Origin: Acidobacteriaceae bacterium
GTDB lineage: Bacteria; Acidobacteriota; Terriglobia; Terriglobales; Acidobacteriaceae
DNA length: 15,492 bases
Direction of reading: 5' to 3'
Assembly (NCBI GenBank): GCA_003133425.1
Contig: PKXI01000348.1
Location: 1,878 to 17,369, forward strand
Made by a program: the position numbers and the translations under genes. The notes beneath the pieces were generated by a model. That model was not told where the DNA came from. It ran no database searches and saw only the letters and a program-made list of their open reading frames with translations. Below are positions 7,237-15,492 of this stretch, piece by piece (the stretch's first letter is position 1; each line of letters opens with the position of its first letter).

Positions 7237-7417
7237 CGACCTTGCATTCTTTTACTCGAAGATTAGATGCGATTTTTTCGCGATTTGCCGTCTGCAGGCG
7301 AGTGCGCGAGGCCATTTTCTTGCATCTTAGCTACTAGCGACCGCTATCCAGATCCCTTGAAGATGCCTAGTCGGCGGCGAGGAAGGACGCGGATATCGAG
7401 TCAGCGGGCAACCCGGG
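7237..7417. promoter_or_regulatory. Divergent intergenic region, probable promoters for both flanking genes
   Basis: The minus-strand gene and the glucanase gene diverge from this 181-bp gap. On the minus strand, TCTAAT (7262-7267) matches a -10 box at five of six positions and lies 25 nt from the ATG, but no good -35 is found at the right distance. On the + strand I see no convincing -35/-10 pair. A GAGGAAGG purine stretch at 7379-7386 is too far from the ATG at 7418 to be its ribosome-binding site. The promoter assignment rests mainly on gene orientation. Confidence 0.3.
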
Positions 7418-8800
7418 ATGGACAAAGAGAGAACCGTGGAGCCGAACGGGACGTTCAGTTCGCGACGCAAACTTCTGCGCCAGTTGGCATGCACTTCTCT
7501 GGCTATTCCCCTTGCACAATCCAGGGCGCTGCCCTTTCTCAGTGGAGCGGCCCCGCAACTGCCGCTGCCTGGGCAACGTGGCACCCCGGCTCCATTTCCT
7601 GCGCCATCCGCGCTCTCGCCCGAGGACGATCAGTTCCTCGACGCGCTCGAACAGGCCAGTTTTCTCTTCTTCTGGGAGCAGGCCAACCCCAAAACCGGAC
7701 TCATAAGAGACCGCTGCAACGTCCGCGCAAAGGACACCAACACCGTAGCCAGCATCGCATCCGGCGGTTTTGGACTTACCGCTATTTGTATTGGAGAAAA
7801 GCGCGGCTTCATTTCTCATGAAGAGGCGCGCTTGCGTGTCATCGCGTCGCTTTCCTTCCTTTGGCGCAAGGTGCCCACGCATCGCGGCTTCTTCTTTCAC
7901 TTCGCCAATGTCAACACTGGCGAAAGAATGTGGGACTCCGAGGTCTCCTCGGCTGATACGGCAATCCTGCTGTGCGGCGTTCTAACCTGCCGCCAGCACT
8001 TTCAGGACAAAGATATCGTGGAACTCGCCCAAGCCATCTTCGATCGTGTGGATTGGACGTGGCTCTCAGAAGATACGACTCTGCTGGCGCACGGATGGAC
8101 ACCCGAGTTCGGCTTTATCCCCTCGCGTTGGGATTTCTATAGCGAGCTGATGATGTTGTATCTGCTGGGGATGGGGTCTTCTTCCCATCCGCTGAACAGC
8201 GAGGCGTGGTTCGCGTGGAAGCGGACAACCTTCGAATATGATGGGCTGCGCTACATCGGTTCGTTTGCGCCGCTCTTTGTTCACCAGTATTCCCAGGCCT
8301 GGTTCGATTTCCGGAACAAGCGGGATCGCTTTGCAGATTACTTCAAGAACTCGATCATAGCCACCGACGCGCACCGTATCTTTTGCCTGGGACTGAACGC
8401 GCAATTTTCCGATTACAGCAACGCGCTCTGGGGAATTACGGCATCGGACTCCGAAAGGGGCTACGTAGTCTGGGGCGGACCGCCTGCGATGGGGCCGATT
8501 GACGGAACCATCGTGCCGGCCGCGGCAGGCGGCTCTCTGCCATTTCTGCCCGGCGAGACCATGCGCGTTCTGCGAACCATCCACGACCATTACCCCAAGG
8601 CCTGGTGCCGTTACGGCTTTGTTGACGCTTTCAATCCCTTGAGAAACTGGTACGACACCGACGTAATTGGCATCGACATCGGCATCACAATGCTGATGGC
8701 CGAAAATGCGAGGACTGGATTTGTTTGGGAAACCTTCATGAAGAATCCTGAGGCGCATCGCGGCATGGAGATCGCCGGCTTCAAAAGCTACGTGCCCTAG
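7418..8800 (+). CDS. Tat-exported glycoamylase-fold glycosidase, probable GH144-like endo-beta-1,2-glucanase
   Basis: This likely cleaves beta-1,2-glucan outside the cytoplasm. The 460-residue product begins with a twin-arginine signal: SRRKLLR (Arg16-Arg17), a hydrophobic stretch to about residue 33 and a Pro/Ala-rich spacer to about 66. The rest matches the glycoamylase-type family (alpha/alpha-barrel) that includes GH144, with the segments SRWDFYSELMMLYLLGMGS, FVHQYSQAWFDFRNKRD, NALWGITASD (Trp338), DGTIVPAAAGGSLPFLP and YGFVDAFNP (Tyr399). ATG 7418 is the first in-frame start after a stop at 7358-7360 but has no clear ribosome-binding site. GTG 7436, preceded by AAAGAGAGAA (7424-7433), is a real alternative and keeps the whole signal. 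The gene stands 284 bp before an ABC exporter and a beta-1,2-glucan synthase, which supports a beta-1,2-glucan substrate. The name glucoamylase often given to this family does not imply starch activity. Substrate is inferred, not shown. Confidence 0.85.
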   Translation: MDKERTVEPNGTFSSRRKLLRQLACTSLAIPLAQSRALPFLSGAAPQLPLPGQRGTPAPFPAPSALSPEDDQFLDALEQASFLFFWEQANPKTGLIRDRCNVRAKDTNTVASIASGGFGLTAICIGEKRGFISHEEARLRVIASLSFLWRKVPTHRGFFFHFANVNTGERMWDSEVSSADTAILLCGVLTCRQHFQDKDIVELAQAIFDRVDWTWLSEDTTLLAHGWTPEFGFIPSRWDFYSELMMLYLLGMGSSSHPLNSEAWFAWKRTTFEYDGLRYIGSFAPLFVHQYSQAWFDFRNKRDRFADYFKNSIIATDAHRIFCLGLNAQFSDYSNALWGITASDSERGYVVWGGPPAMGPIDGTIVPAAAGGSLPFLPGETMRVLRTIHDHYPKAWCRYGFVDAFNPLRNWYDTDVIGIDIGITMLMAENARTGFVWETFMKNPEAHRGMEIAGFKSYVP

Positions 8801-8888
8801 ACCTCTTAAGACCCCTTGGTTGTGTCAACCGCTGAATCATCGTCGCTGCCTGACGGCGAATGCAAAGCTCGGGCAGCCCCTTTTCCCC

Positions 8889-8918
8889 TTGAACCTTGAC
8901 GCCATTAACCCTCATAAA
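8889..8918 (+). promoter_or_regulatory. Possible promoter for the exporter and synthase genes
   Basis: TTGAAC (8889-8894) and CATAAA (8913-8918) are separated by 18 bp, and each matches the sigma-70 consensus at four of six positions. They lie in the 284-bp gap between the glucanase stop and the exporter start, leaving a leader of roughly 160 nt. A small GGTTG-TGT-CAACC hairpin (8818-8830) follows the glucanase without a T-run. Nothing else in this gap looks like a gene. Weak evidence. Confidence 0.2.
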
Positions 8919-9084
8919 AATCACCATTGAACAACGTTCCGCCCCAGCCAGGCATCGCATTAAACATACAGGGAAGGTAAGACGCCGCACGCGGATGAGC
9001 GTTCGCATCGCCTTCGTTCAGGATTCCAGCGCCTCGCGCCCTTGCCAAATCTCTGCATAAACGCAGCGGGGTCCCGAGGGAACC

Positions 9085-10956
9085 ATGTCCTCAACCATGA
9101 ATAGCGCGAAACCCACTGTTGACTCCCGCGAACGGCCAGAAAGCTCGCCCCAGAGCCCCGGGAGCGCCTGGTCGGACCGCCTACGCGCTCTCAAGAATGT
9201 GCCTCCCGTGCTCCACTTCGTGTGGGAGTCCGGGCCTGCGGTTGTTTCCTGGAACATTGCTATTCGCGTCGTGGTGGCGTTTCTTCCCGTCGGCATCGGT
9301 ATCATCGGACGCTTCATCATCGACGGCGTCAACCGCGTCCGTTTTCACCAACCGCTGCCGCAGAATTTCTGGTGGCTGGTCGGCACAGAGATGGCGCTGG
9401 CCGTGCTCATCGGCGCTCTGTCGCGCACTGTCGATTACTTCGATAGCCTGCTCGCTGACCGCTACACCAATCACGTCAGTGTGGAGGTGATGCGAAAGGC
9501 CGCCGCGCTCGACGTAACAGTCTACGAAGATCCCGTCTTCTACGATCGCCTCGAACGCGCCCGCGTCCAGGCTACTGACCGGCTGGCCATGATTCAACAA
9601 ATGGGCCGCCTCATCCAACTGTCCGTTACCGCGATTGCGTTTTCGGCAGTGCTCGTGCGTTACTCTCCGCTGCTGCTGCTCCTTCTGGTCGCAGGCATCA
9701 TTCCAGCATTCCTCGGTGAAAGCCACTTTGCATTCCTCAGCTACGCAAAGAATTTCCGTCAGACTCCCACGCGCCGGCAGATGGATTACTTGCGGCAAGT
9801 TGGGGGCAGCAAGGAGGCCGCCAAGGAACTCAAGCTATTCAACCTCAGCGGCTATTTAACTGACCGCTTCACCGCACTCTCGCAAAACATCTATGAAGAG
9901 AACGTAAGCCTCAATCGCCGTCGGCTTTTCTGGGGAGGCCTGTTGGCCATTGTCGGCCAACTCGGCTACTACGCTGCCTATGGCCTCAGCATCTACCGCA
10001 CGATTCAAGGCCGCTACACTGTTGGCGATCTCACGCTCATCACGACCGCCATCATGCAAGCCATGGGCAATATCCAGCAGGTTTTCTCCACCCTCTCAGG
10101 CGTCGCCGACCAGGCGCTATTTCTTACTGACCTACTCGCCTTCTTCGAGATGAAGCCGAGTGTCGAGTCAAAAGCAAACGCCTTGCCTGCGCCTCGCACG
10201 GTCGTGCGCGGCTTCGAATTCCGTGACGTTTCCTTCATCTATCCCGGCACAAACCGGCGCGTCCTCAGCAATTTCAATTTCACTCTCTGTCCTGGAGAGC
10301 GCGTGGCTCTGATTGGTGAAAACGGGCAGGGCAAGACCACCGTCGTGAAGCTGATTACACGCCTGTACGACCCAAGCGAAGGCCAGATTCTTCTCGACGG
10401 TATCGACCTGCGCGAATACGACCTGGCAGATTTACACGCGGAGATCGGTGTTATCTTTCAGGACTTCATGCGCTACGAAATGACTGCCCGCGAAAACATT
10501 GAGGTGGGGCGCATTGAAGTGCCGCACTCGCAGGAAGAGATCGAATACGCAGCGGAGAAAAGCCTTGCCAGCGAGGTGGTAGCCAGGCTCGAGGGCGGTT
10601 ATGACCAGATGCTCGGGCGGCGCTTCGAGGGCGGGGTGGATCTGTCCGGGGGCGAATGGCAAAAATTGGCTCTTGCCCGCGCCTACCTTCGCGACGCGCA
10701 ACTGTTAATCCTGGACGAGCCCACCGCCTCACTCGATGCGCGCAGCGAGTTCGAAGTATTCGAGCGATTCGCAGAACTCACTTTTGGAAAGATGGCATTA
10801 CTGATTTCACATCGATTCTCCACCGTTCGGATGGCGGATCGCATCGTCGTGCTGGAGGGGGGCAAGCTGGTCGAAGAAGGCAGCCACGCGCAACTCCTTG
10901 CGCTCGGCGGCCGATATGCAGCCATGTTTGAAATGCAAGCTGCCAACTACCGTTGA
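9085..10956 (+). CDS. ABC half-exporter (transmembrane domain fused to ATPase), candidate beta-1,2-glucan exporter
   Basis: This inner-membrane ATP-driven exporter should act as a homodimer. After a polar N-terminal tail (residues 1-35), six membrane helices fall in about 50-335, with coupling-helix segments YEDPVFYDRLERAR and KEAAKELKLFNLSGYL. The nucleotide-binding domain is complete: Walker A GENGQGKTT (411-419), Q-loop VIFQDF, signature LSGGE (520-524), Walker B LLILDEP ending in Asp544-Glu545, and H-loop His576. The 623-residue length fits a half transporter. ATG 9085 is preceded by GAGGGAA. The stop lies six nt before the glucan synthase start and overlaps that gene's ribosome-binding sequence, so the two are co-translated. 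By context it is the equivalent of NdvA/ChvA, which export cyclic beta-1,2-glucan in rhizobia and agrobacteria; its motifs alone are those of a broad exporter family and do not fix the substrate. Confidence 0.9.
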   Translation: MSSTMNSAKPTVDSRERPESSPQSPGSAWSDRLRALKNVPPVLHFVWESGPAVVSWNIAIRVVVAFLPVGIGIIGRFIIDGVNRVRFHQPLPQNFWWLVGTEMALAVLIGALSRTVDYFDSLLADRYTNHVSVEVMRKAAALDVTVYEDPVFYDRLERARVQATDRLAMIQQMGRLIQLSVTAIAFSAVLVRYSPLLLLLLVAGIIPAFLGESHFAFLSYAKNFRQTPTRRQMDYLRQVGGSKEAAKELKLFNLSGYLTDRFTALSQNIYEENVSLNRRRLFWGGLLAIVGQLGYYAAYGLSIYRTIQGRYTVGDLTLITTAIMQAMGNIQQVFSTLSGVADQALFLTDLLAFFEMKPSVESKANALPAPRTVVRGFEFRDVSFIYPGTNRRVLSNFNFTLCPGERVALIGENGQGKTTVVKLITRLYDPSEGQILLDGIDLREYDLADLHAEIGVIFQDFMRYEMTARENIEVGRIEVPHSQEEIEYAAEKSLASEVVARLEGGYDQMLGRRFEGGVDLSGGEWQKLALARAYLRDAQLLILDEPTASLDARSEFEVFERFAELTFGKMALLISHRFSTVRMADRIVVLEGGKLVEEGSHAQLLALGGRYAAMFEMQAANYR

Positions 10957-10962
10957 GGTCAA

Positions 10963-13900
10963 ATGAATAACATCGCTTTCATCTCCGAACCGAAGCAGCC
11001 TCTCGCACATGACGAGAACGAGCGCCTTGAAAGCGCGGCGAACGTGGCAGGGTCGTGGGCAGTCGTTTCCAGGCCGCCTGCATCCAGTGCCTTTTTTGGA
11101 CGTGTGCGCACCGCACGCACCAAGCTGAAACAATTGGAAGAGTTTCTCACCAAGCCGCCCAAGCTCTACGCTGCAGACGATCCGCGCCTCACCGCATGCC
11201 GGGCCGCGCTGCATGGAATTCGCGCAAACTTCCGCCTTCTGCGTTCGGCGGTCACTGCCGTGTCCGACAGGCCGGGCCAGGTAGCCAGCCTTCCTCGCGT
11301 GGTTTTGGCGGGACTGCAGGATGAACCTCGCGTCGCCGCCGCAGCCACCGCCTATCTTGGCGCCGTCGACGGAAAATTCTCGGCATCGACCTTCCAGGCT
11401 TTTATCCATGCATTGCAGGCGCATGAACCTCTCACTCTCAATGAGCTGTGGGATATCGCTGCCTTTCTGAAATTTGCTCTGCTCGAGTCGCTGCTGGACA
11501 AAGCCCGTGACCTGCGGCGCGCTCCGGAATCCGTTTCCGCCTCCGTGTTCTCCGTGCGCATCAGGAGCCTCCGCGATATCGGCAATATCGACTGGGTCTT
11601 TCTCATCGAGCCGCTCATCACTTTCGATGCTTTGCTCCTCCAGGATCCCGCCGTTACATACCAAAGCATGGACTTCGACGGCCGCGAGTTCTACCGCAAA
11701 CGTGTCGCGACGATCGCACGCCGCTCCGATTGCACCGAGACTCAGGTGGCGCAAACGGCCCTCGATCTTGCCCGTCAGGCCAGTGAGCACCCATCGGACG
11801 ACCCGCGTATGCAGCGCCGACTCGTCCACATCGGCTACTACCTCATCGACAAAGGCTTCTCTCAGCTCGCCTTCCGTGTTGGCTTTCATCCGCCCGTATC
11901 CTGGCGGCTCCGTCAATTTGTGCTTGACCGCGGAGAGGACTTCTACATCACCTGCATAAATCTCTTCGCTATCTTCCTGATTGCCGTTGTGCTCTTTCCT
12001 GTTCTTCCGCAGACTTCGGGCTTCGCATCGCTCGCATTTGCCATCATCGTTTTGCTGTTTCCGGCCATGCAGGTTGCAGTCGAGTTGGTCAACAACGCTG
12101 TCACCTCCTTCTTCGACCCCAAACCCCTGCCCAAACTCGACTTCAGCAAGGGCATTCCTCCCGCCTGCACAACCATCGTCGCCGTTCCATCGTTGCTCCT
12201 CAGCGAGAAGCAGGTGCGTGAGTTGGTCAGGGACCTTGAAGTCCGATATCTCGCCAACCGCGATCCCAACCTGCACTTCGCCCTGGTCACCGATCTCCCC
12301 GACTCGGTGAGCAAGCCGCTTGAAAAGGACACACATCCGCTTGTCGACCTTGCCGCCCGTCTTATCGGGGAATTAAATGCAAAGTATCGCTCGAACACGA
12401 GTGGCGCATTCCTGTTTCTCCATCGCCATCGCATCTTCAACACACGCCAGGGTGTGTGGATGGGATGGGAGCGAAAGCGCGGCAAGCTCCTCGACCTTAA
12501 CAAGCTCCTCACCGGCAACCTCGACGCATTTCCCATCAAGGCAGGCGGTCTGGATGCGCTGCAACAGGTTCGCTATATTCTTACGCTCGACTCTGACACG
12601 CAGCTCCCTGGCGGCACGGCCGCGCGGCTGGTTGGCACCATTGCACACCCGTTGAATCAGGCAATCGTCGATCCCAGGTTGCGAATTGTCACCTCTGGCT
12701 ACGGCATATTGCAGCCGCGCATAGGTGTCACGGTTCGCTCCATCGCGCGCTCGCGGCTCGCGGCAATTTACTCCGGACAAAGTGGCTTCGATATTTACAC
12801 GCACGCAACCTCTGACGCCTACCAGGATCTTTTCGGAGAGGGTAGCTTTACCGGCAAGGGGATCTATGAAGTCGCTATCCTTCATGCCGTGCTCGATCGC
12901 AGGTTTCCGCGCGACTCTCTGCTCAGCCACGATCTCATCGAGGGCGCCTATGCGCGCGCGGGGTTGGCGACGGACATCGAGCTCGTCGACGACTACCCTT
13001 CACACTACAGCGCCTACAGCCGACGCCAGCACCGCTGGCTGCGGGGTGACTGGCAAACTGCGCAATGGATGTTCTCGCGTGTTCCGGAAGAATCCGGCCA
13101 CTGGGTGCCCAATCCCATCTCCGGTATTTCGCGCTGGAAAATATTCGACAATATTCGGCGGTCCCTCGTGGATCCGTTCCTTCTCTTGCTGTTCGTGGCG
13201 GGCTGGCTTGGTCTGCCCGGCGGCCCGCTCTATTGGACAATTGTCCCGCTGCTTTTGCTCCTCTCTCCCCCGCTTGCGCAACTTGCCTTCGGCATTGGAC
13301 GCGCCTTTGCGAGCAGCCAAAAAGGTCGTTACAGCCAGGCGTTATCAGAGTTCTGGCCAGCCTCCCTGATCGCATTACTCCATCTCATCCTTCTCGCCCA
13401 ACAGACATTTCTCGCATTCGATGCTATCTTCCGCTCGCTGATTCGGTGGTTTGTTACCGGTGAGCGTTTGCTTGAATGGGAAACCGCTGCCCAGGCCGAG
13501 TTGCGATCCACCAAGCGTACAGTGATCGACCGCTCTCTTGGCGTAATGCCATTCCTTGCGGCCGGCCTGACCATGCTCGTGTGGTTCTTCGCTTCGCGGA
13601 AGATGGCCATCTACTGCGCCGCGCCAATCCTGCTGCTTTGGGCCATGGCAAACCCCGTGACCACGTGGCTTGACAGGCCGCCACGCGAACGGCAGCGCCT
13701 CAATCCTGTCGACATAGATTTTCTGCTCGTCCACGCTCTCCGCATTTGGCGATACTTCTGCGAATTCGGCACGGAACGTCACAACTACCTGGTTCCCGAC
13801 AACGTGGAGGAAGACGGTCTCTACGAAGCTGCGCGTATCTCACCAACAAATATTGGCTTGCTGTTGAATGCGCGCCAAGCTGCGTGCGAATTTGGATTCC

Positions 13901-15477
13901 TGACTGCGCCCGAGTTTGCCTTTCTCACCAGCCACAGCCTCGCCTCGATTGCCCGCCTGGATAAATTCAGCGGGCACCTCTACAACTGGTACGACACGCA
14001 AACGCTTCAACCTCTCGGCGCAGGTCCTGACAATGCACCCTTTATTTCGACGGTTGACAGCGGCAACTTCGTCGCCTCTCTTTACACCCTCCATGCGGGC
14101 ACGCAGGACTTCGCACAAAAGCCACTGCTCCCTCCGAAACTGTTCATCGGAGTGCGTGCCCATTGGCACGTGATGCGCAAAGAAATCAAGTTACCCTTTG
14201 CTGTTACCCAACTGAACCTACCCGAACCGTCCGCCCCTGCCGCGGAGTGGATTGCATGGTTGCCAACTGCTCAAGCCGCGCTTGCGGAAGCCGCGCGTTT
14301 TCCCTCCGAGCATCCGCATAAGGCATGGTGGCTCGCTGAGACACAGCGCCGCATTGAGGCCATCCTCACCTTGGCTCGCGACTATCTTCCTTGGACCCTA
14401 CCCGCATACGTGCCGCTCCGCGCGCTCTCTCAACTCGCTATCGATGACTCGTCCTACGCGCTTTCCATCAAAGATGCCATCCTGTTCGCCGAATCGCTTA
14501 ACGAGCGCATTGCCGGCGTCATGCCTGTGCTTGCCAACGAACCGCCAGTGGCAGAATTGTGCGATCGTCTTCGCGCGTCACTGCCGGAGGCAACGCAAAA
14601 CCTGCGCACGCTCGCCGCTAACCTGTGCACAATCGCAAAGGACTCCGAATGTTTGGCGGAAGAAACAGAATTCGCTTTCCTGGTCGACCACGACCGTCAG
14701 ATCCTTTCGATCGGCTACTACATGGGTGCGCATCGGACTCATGAGAATTGTTATGATCTGCTCGCTTCTGAAGCACGAATTGCCACCTTCCTGGCCATCG
14801 CGCGTGGCCATCTTCCTCAGCAAAGCTGGTTCAGGCTGTCCCGCGATCATACTTATGCCTACGGCCAGTTCATCCTTCAATCCTGGACAGGAACAATGTT
14901 CGAATACCTGATGCCGGCGTTGTGGATGCGCAGCTACCCCGACACTCTCATTGCGCGCACCCAGGATGCGTGCGTGCACGTACAGCGGGCCTTCGCGCAA
15001 ACTCTCAATCTTTCCTGGGGCATTTCAGAATCCGGGCACGCGGCCAAAGACGACGCCGGCCACTACCAATACCTCGCTTACGGCGTTCCCCGCCTCGCGC
15101 TCTCCGACCAGGCCAATGCCGGCCCTGTGATTTCGCCCTATTCGGCTTTCCTCGCACTAAGCGTCGATCCACTGGAAGCACTTCACAATCTGCATCGCAT
15201 GGCTTCCGCCGGCTGGGTCGGCTCTTACGGTTTTTATGAGTCGGCCGACTACTCTGCTTCCAAGCACAAGCCTGTCCTGGTTCGTGAGTGGATGGCTCAC
15301 CACCAGGGAATGTCGCTGCTGGCCATTGTGAATCTGCTTCGCGATAATGTCGTGCAGCGTTGGTTTCACGACAATGCTCTGGTTCAGTCCACCGAGCGCT
15401 TGCTCCACGAAGTGCCCGTCAGCAAGGCCATTCTAAGATCGCGGCTTTATGAGCTTGCTCCCCTGCAAACAAACTAG
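10963..15477 (+). CDS. ndvB: Cyclic beta-1,2-glucan synthase, GT84 plus cyclisation domain, lacking the GH94 part
   Basis: This polymerises glucose from UDP-glucose into beta-1,2-glucan at the inner membrane and probably cyclises it. In 1504 residues I see an N-terminal helical region (1-325) and a membrane pair (about 328-373). The GT84 transferase follows, with Asp543-Ser-Asp545 (TLDSDTQLP), HDLIEG (656-661) and RRQHRWLRGDW (687-697, QxxRW type). Further membrane helices lie between about 735 and 905. A glycoamylase-like domain (about 910-1490) has YLVPDNVEEDG, SPTNIGLLL, YNWYDT and STVDSG, then WGISES (Trp1352), YGFYES (Tyr1422) and REWMAHHQGMS. The last domain matches the cyclisation region of known synthases (GH189). 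NdvB/Cgs/ChvB proteins are about 2,800 residues with a C-terminal GH94 phosphorylase that limits ring size; this one stops shortly after the cyclisation domain. ATG 10963 follows GAGG (10955-10958), which overlaps the exporter stop. Confidence 0.9.
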   Translation: MNNIAFISEPKQPLAHDENERLESAANVAGSWAVVSRPPASSAFFGRVRTARTKLKQLEEFLTKPPKLYAADDPRLTACRAALHGIRANFRLLRSAVTAVSDRPGQVASLPRVVLAGLQDEPRVAAAATAYLGAVDGKFSASTFQAFIHALQAHEPLTLNELWDIAAFLKFALLESLLDKARDLRRAPESVSASVFSVRIRSLRDIGNIDWVFLIEPLITFDALLLQDPAVTYQSMDFDGREFYRKRVATIARRSDCTETQVAQTALDLARQASEHPSDDPRMQRRLVHIGYYLIDKGFSQLAFRVGFHPPVSWRLRQFVLDRGEDFYITCINLFAIFLIAVVLFPVLPQTSGFASLAFAIIVLLFPAMQVAVELVNNAVTSFFDPKPLPKLDFSKGIPPACTTIVAVPSLLLSEKQVRELVRDLEVRYLANRDPNLHFALVTDLPDSVSKPLEKDTHPLVDLAARLIGELNAKYRSNTSGAFLFLHRHRIFNTRQGVWMGWERKRGKLLDLNKLLTGNLDAFPIKAGGLDALQQVRYILTLDSDTQLPGGTAARLVGTIAHPLNQAIVDPRLRIVTSGYGILQPRIGVTVRSIARSRLAAIYSGQSGFDIYTHATSDAYQDLFGEGSFTGKGIYEVAILHAVLDRRFPRDSLLSHDLIEGAYARAGLATDIELVDDYPSHYSAYSRRQHRWLRGDWQTAQWMFSRVPEESGHWVPNPISGISRWKIFDNIRRSLVDPFLLLLFVAGWLGLPGGPLYWTIVPLLLLLSPPLAQLAFGIGRAFASSQKGRYSQALSEFWPASLIALLHLILLAQQTFLAFDAIFRSLIRWFVTGERLLEWETAAQAELRSTKRTVIDRSLGVMPFLAAGLTMLVWFFASRKMAIYCAAPILLLWAMANPVTTWLDRPPRERQRLNPVDIDFLLVHALRIWRYFCEFGTERHNYLVPDNVEEDGLYEAARISPTNIGLLLNARQAACEFGFLTAPEFAFLTSHSLASIARLDKFSGHLYNWYDTQTLQPLGAGPDNAPFISTVDSGNFVASLYTLHAGTQDFAQKPLLPPKLFIGVRAHWHVMRKEIKLPFAVTQLNLPEPSAPAAEWIAWLPTAQAALAEAARFPSEHPHKAWWLAETQRRIEAILTLARDYLPWTLPAYVPLRALSQLAIDDSSYALSIKDAILFAESLNERIAGVMPVLANEPPVAELCDRLRASLPEATQNLRTLAANLCTIAKDSECLAEETEFAFLVDHDRQILSIGYYMGAHRTHENCYDLLASEARIATFLAIARGHLPQQSWFRLSRDHTYAYGQFILQSWTGTMFEYLMPALWMRSYPDTLIARTQDACVHVQRAFAQTLNLSWGISESGHAAKDDAGHYQYLAYGVPRLALSDQANAGPVISPYSAFLALSVDPLEALHNLHRMASAGWVGSYGFYESADYSASKHKPVLVREWMAHHQGMSLLAIVNLLRDNVVQRWFHDNALVQSTERLLHEVPVSKAILRSRLYELAPLQTN

Positions 15478-15492
15478 TACCATGACCGCGTG
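15478..15492 (+). other. Possible start of the next gene, truncated by the window end
   Basis: An ATG at 15482, five bases after the synthase stop and in a different frame, begins ATG ACC GCG. Its position would suit a separate gene for the missing GH94 phosphorylase half. There is no clear ribosome-binding sequence before it, and only four codons, the last incomplete, are visible, so it may be chance. Confidence 0.2.

Noticed and set aside
7490..7494. Cys25 of the glucanase as a lipoprotein attachment site
   Set aside because: The residues before it (Gln-Leu-Ala) do not fit a lipobox and the hydrophobic stretch begins too late, so a Tat signal explains the N-terminus better.
8818..8830. Hairpin GGTTG-TGT-CAACC after the glucanase as a terminator
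   Set aside because: The stem is only 5 bp and no T-run follows, so there is no real basis for termination.
10807..12336. A 509-codon open frame on the minus strand opposite the exporter end and the synthase start
   Set aside because: It lies antisense to two strongly supported genes. Its protein has no recognisable motif and its composition is that of a shadow frame in GC-rich DNA.

Overview
The window reads as a stretch of a GC-rich bacterial chromosome. Gene content and style suggest an Acidobacteriota (Terriglobia-like) soil organism: a carboxypeptidase-regulatory-type membrane protein, a GT84 glucan synthase, and a group 4 hydrogenase with dense packing. This placement is inference, since no rRNA or marker gene is present. 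Nearly all of the sequence is protein coding, and I see no tRNA, rRNA, CRISPR array, insertion sequence or integrase.

Region 1 (1-6114, + strand) is the distal part of one tightly packed operon for a membrane-bound, energy-converting group 4 [NiFe] hydrogenase. In order it encodes a double proton-antiporter subunit (5' end outside the window), the [4Fe-4S] small subunit, a NuoH-like membrane subunit, a two-cluster ferredoxin-like subunit, a NuoC-like subunit and the [NiFe] large subunit. All five gene junctions are 4-nt stop/start overlaps. A strong intrinsic terminator follows the last gene. All four nickel-ligand cysteines and all four small-subunit cluster cysteines are present, so this should be a catalytic hydrogenase rather than a cysteine-less hydrogenase-related complex or complex I. 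The subunit set, sizes and large fused antiporter most resemble the CO-linked CooMKLXUH type, with the L and K genes swapped. The large subunit ends exactly at the Arg where related precursors are cleaved, so no maturation protease should be needed.

Region 2 (6115-7417) holds one minus-strand gene for a membrane-anchored protein with a carboxypeptidase-regulatory-like domain. It is flanked by a weak terminator and a divergent intergenic region.

Region 3 (7418-15477, + strand) is a beta-1,2-glucan cluster. It contains a Tat-exported GH144-like (glycoamylase-fold) endo-beta-1,2-glucanase, an ABC half-exporter and a GT84 cyclic beta-1,2-glucan synthase (NdvB/Cgs type). The synthase carries the transferase part and the glycoamylase-like cyclisation part (GH189 type) but stops at 1504 residues. 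The C-terminal GH94 phosphorylase half of the usual roughly 2,800-residue protein is therefore either a separate downstream gene or missing. The proposed flow is synthesis and cyclisation at the inner membrane, export by the ABC protein, and trimming or turnover outside by the glucanase. The window ends 15 bases after the synthase stop.
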